From: Candidatus Paceibacter sp.
GTDB lineage: Bacteria; Patescibacteriota; Patescibacteriia; SG8-24; DYFX01
Assembly: GCA_020724945.1 (NCBI GenBank)
Contig: DYFX01000003.1
Location: forward strand, 1 to 36,223
Length of the DNA: 36,223 nucleotides
Reading direction: 5' to 3'
Shown here: in pieces, positions 35,246 to 36,223 of the stretch
Position numbering within the stretch: position 1 is the stretch's first letter
Layout of the letters: the number at the start of each line of letters is the position of its first letter
Made by a program: the position numbers and the translations under genes
Notes under the pieces: generated by a model
What the model was told of the DNA's origin: nothing
The model's database searches: none
What the model saw: the letters and a program-made list of their open reading frames with translations, nothing else

Positions 35246-36193
35246 ATGGAAAAGACCATCATCATCGGCGCCGGCCCGGCCGGCTACACCGCGGGCATCT
35301 ACGCCTCGCGCGCCAACCTGGAACCCCTGCTCTTCGCCGGCCCCCAGCCGGGCGGCCAGCTCACCACCACCACGGAGGTCGAGAACTGGCCAGGCGAGGA
35401 CAAGGGCGTGATGGGGCCCGAACTCGTGCTGAAGCTCAAGGCGCAGGCCGAGAAGTTCGGCACGCGCGTCGTCGAGGAGACCGTCACGGCCGTCGACTTT
35501 TCCGCCAAGCCGTACAAGGTCATGACGGACGCCGGCAAGACCTACGAGGCCGAGACCGTCATCGTCGCGACCGGCGCCTCCGCGCGCCGCCTCGGTCTCG
35601 AATCCGAGAAAGCGTTGTACGGTAAGGGCGTCTCCGCCTGCGCGACCTGCGACGGCTTCTTCTTCAAGAACAAGGAAGTGGTCGTGGTCGGCGGGGGAGA
35701 CTCCGCCATGGAGGAGGCCACCTTCCTCACCAAGTTCGCATCCAAGGTCACCATCTTGAACCGTACCGACAGGTACAAGGCGTCGGTCCCGCTGCTCGAG
35801 CGCGCCAAGGCCAACCCGAAGATCTCCTTCATCGAGAATGTCGAGGTCGCGGAGATCCTGGGCGTCGATGTCGGGCATGTCACCGGCGTGAAGCTGAAGG
35901 ACGCCAAGACCGGCGAGGTGTCGGAGCTGAAGGTCGACGGGGTCTTCGCCGCCATCGGCCATGTGCCCAACACCGAGTTCCTGAAGCCGTGGATCGAATG
36001 CGACAAGGTCGGCTATGTGGTCACCAAGGGCCCGGGCGATGTCACCACCAAGTACGAAGGCGTCTTCGTCTGCGGCGATGTCATGGACAGGCGCTACCGC
36101 CAGGCCATCACCGCCGCCGGCACCGGCTGCATGGCCGCGCTGGAAGCGGAACGCGTGCTGACGCACCGGAGCTTCGGCGCGAACAACGGCTGA
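35246..36193 (+). CDS. trxB: thioredoxin reductase with altered NADPH-binding motif
   Basis: A 315-residue FAD flavoprotein that reduces thioredoxin. The FAD-binding GAGPAG is at 8-13, the redox-active CATC at 132-135, and the second dinucleotide motif GGGDSA at 149-154. C-terminal GVFVCGDVMD is the FAD contact, and RYRQAITAAGTGCMAALEAE completes the family signature. Where NADPH-specific enzymes have HRRxxFR, this protein reads NRTDRYK (about 172-178), so preference for the 2'-phosphate may be changed. It follows trxA with no Shine-Dalgarno sequence. Confidence 0.94.
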   Translation: MEKTIIIGAGPAGYTAGIYASRANLEPLLFAGPQPGGQLTTTTEVENWPGEDKGVMGPELVLKLKAQAEKFGTRVVEETVTAVDFSAKPYKVMTDAGKTYEAETVIVATGASARRLGLESEKALYGKGVSACATCDGFFFKNKEVVVVGGGDSAMEEATFLTKFASKVTILNRTDRYKASVPLLERAKANPKISFIENVEVAEILGVDVGHVTGVKLKDAKTGEVSELKVDGVFAAIGHVPNTEFLKPWIECDKVGYVVTKGPGDVTTKYEGVFVCGDVMDRRYRQAITAAGTGCMAALEAERVLTHRSFGANNG

Positions 36194-36201
36194 ATCCCGA
36201 A

Positions 36202-36223
36202 CGCCTCCCTTGACGGGGAGGCG
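36202..36223 (+). terminator. terminator hairpin cut by the window edge
   Basis: CGCCTCCC (36202-36209) pairs with GGGAGGCG (36216-36223) around loop TTGACG. The U-tract, if any, lies outside. The loop again contains a -35-like TTGACG. Confidence 0.65.

Overview
The window looks like a chromosomal segment of a high-GC (roughly two-thirds G+C by eye) member of the Candidate Phyla Radiation / Patescibacteria. The evidence is indirect but consistent. There is a compact prolyl-tRNA synthetase without the editing domain, a short-N-terminus IF-2, a four-repeat S1 protein, the neighbourhoods rpmF-nusB-rnc and rny-ymdB-hup, type IV pilus ATPases scattered among housekeeping genes, and many small unrecognised proteins. 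TGA is used throughout as a stop, so the genetic code is the standard bacterial one (not the TGA=Gly code of Gracilibacteria). I cannot place it more finely from sequence reading alone.

Layout. 1-576: end of tsaD followed by tsaE (t6A tRNA modification). 643-2172: a large accessory protein with a GHKL-like N-terminus and a zincin-like HECRH motif. 2207-4954 (minus): pilB/gspE-type ATPase and a polytopic membrane protein. 5087-6679: two accessory genes, one with a possible PD-(D/E)XK-type nuclease motif. 6720-9734 (minus): ftsH and rpsA. 9935-10675: a small lipoprotein and a small membrane protein. 10806-15478: a five-gene unit, MBL-fold protein, small membrane protein, gyrA, DUF1189-like membrane protein and a small protein. 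15545-16645: diacylglycerol-kinase-like protein. 16772-18296: rpmF-nusB-rnc. 18350-19393: pilT. 19489-20697: a lipoprotein. 20761-20966 (minus): tRNA-Lys(CTT) and tRNA-Arg(TCG). 21030-21605 (minus): gmk. 21686-25805: a DUF1059-like protein, typA, a Cys-rich protein and proS. 25899-28842: a small membrane protein, then hup, ymdB and rny on minus. 29082-30960: a GT-C-like membrane protein and a convergent small gene. 31034-34756: truB, a hypothetical gene and infB. 34888-36193: trxA-trxB.

How the genes work together. Most of the core content is translation and RNA metabolism (TsaD/E, S1, L32, NusB, RNase III, RNase Y, TruB, IF-2, TypA, ProRS, tRNAs), plus gyrase, HU, FtsH proteolysis, thioredoxin redox and pilus motors. 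Between the core genes sit single-gene units, each with its own near-consensus sigma-70-type promoter (TTGnnn, about 17 bp, TAnnnT), usually a strong GGAGG-type ribosome binding site, and usually a U-tract hairpin terminator.

Three gene-expression features stand out. First, the accessory genes nearly all carry Shine-Dalgarno sequences, while almost all core genes lack them, and several core genes look leaderless (pilT, proS, infB, the GT-C gene). Second, several terminator hairpins carry the next gene's apparent -35 hexamer inside their loop. Third, NAT replaces the otherwise preferred NAC codons almost whenever a GTC valine codon follows. No CRISPR array, insertion sequence or replication origin was seen.
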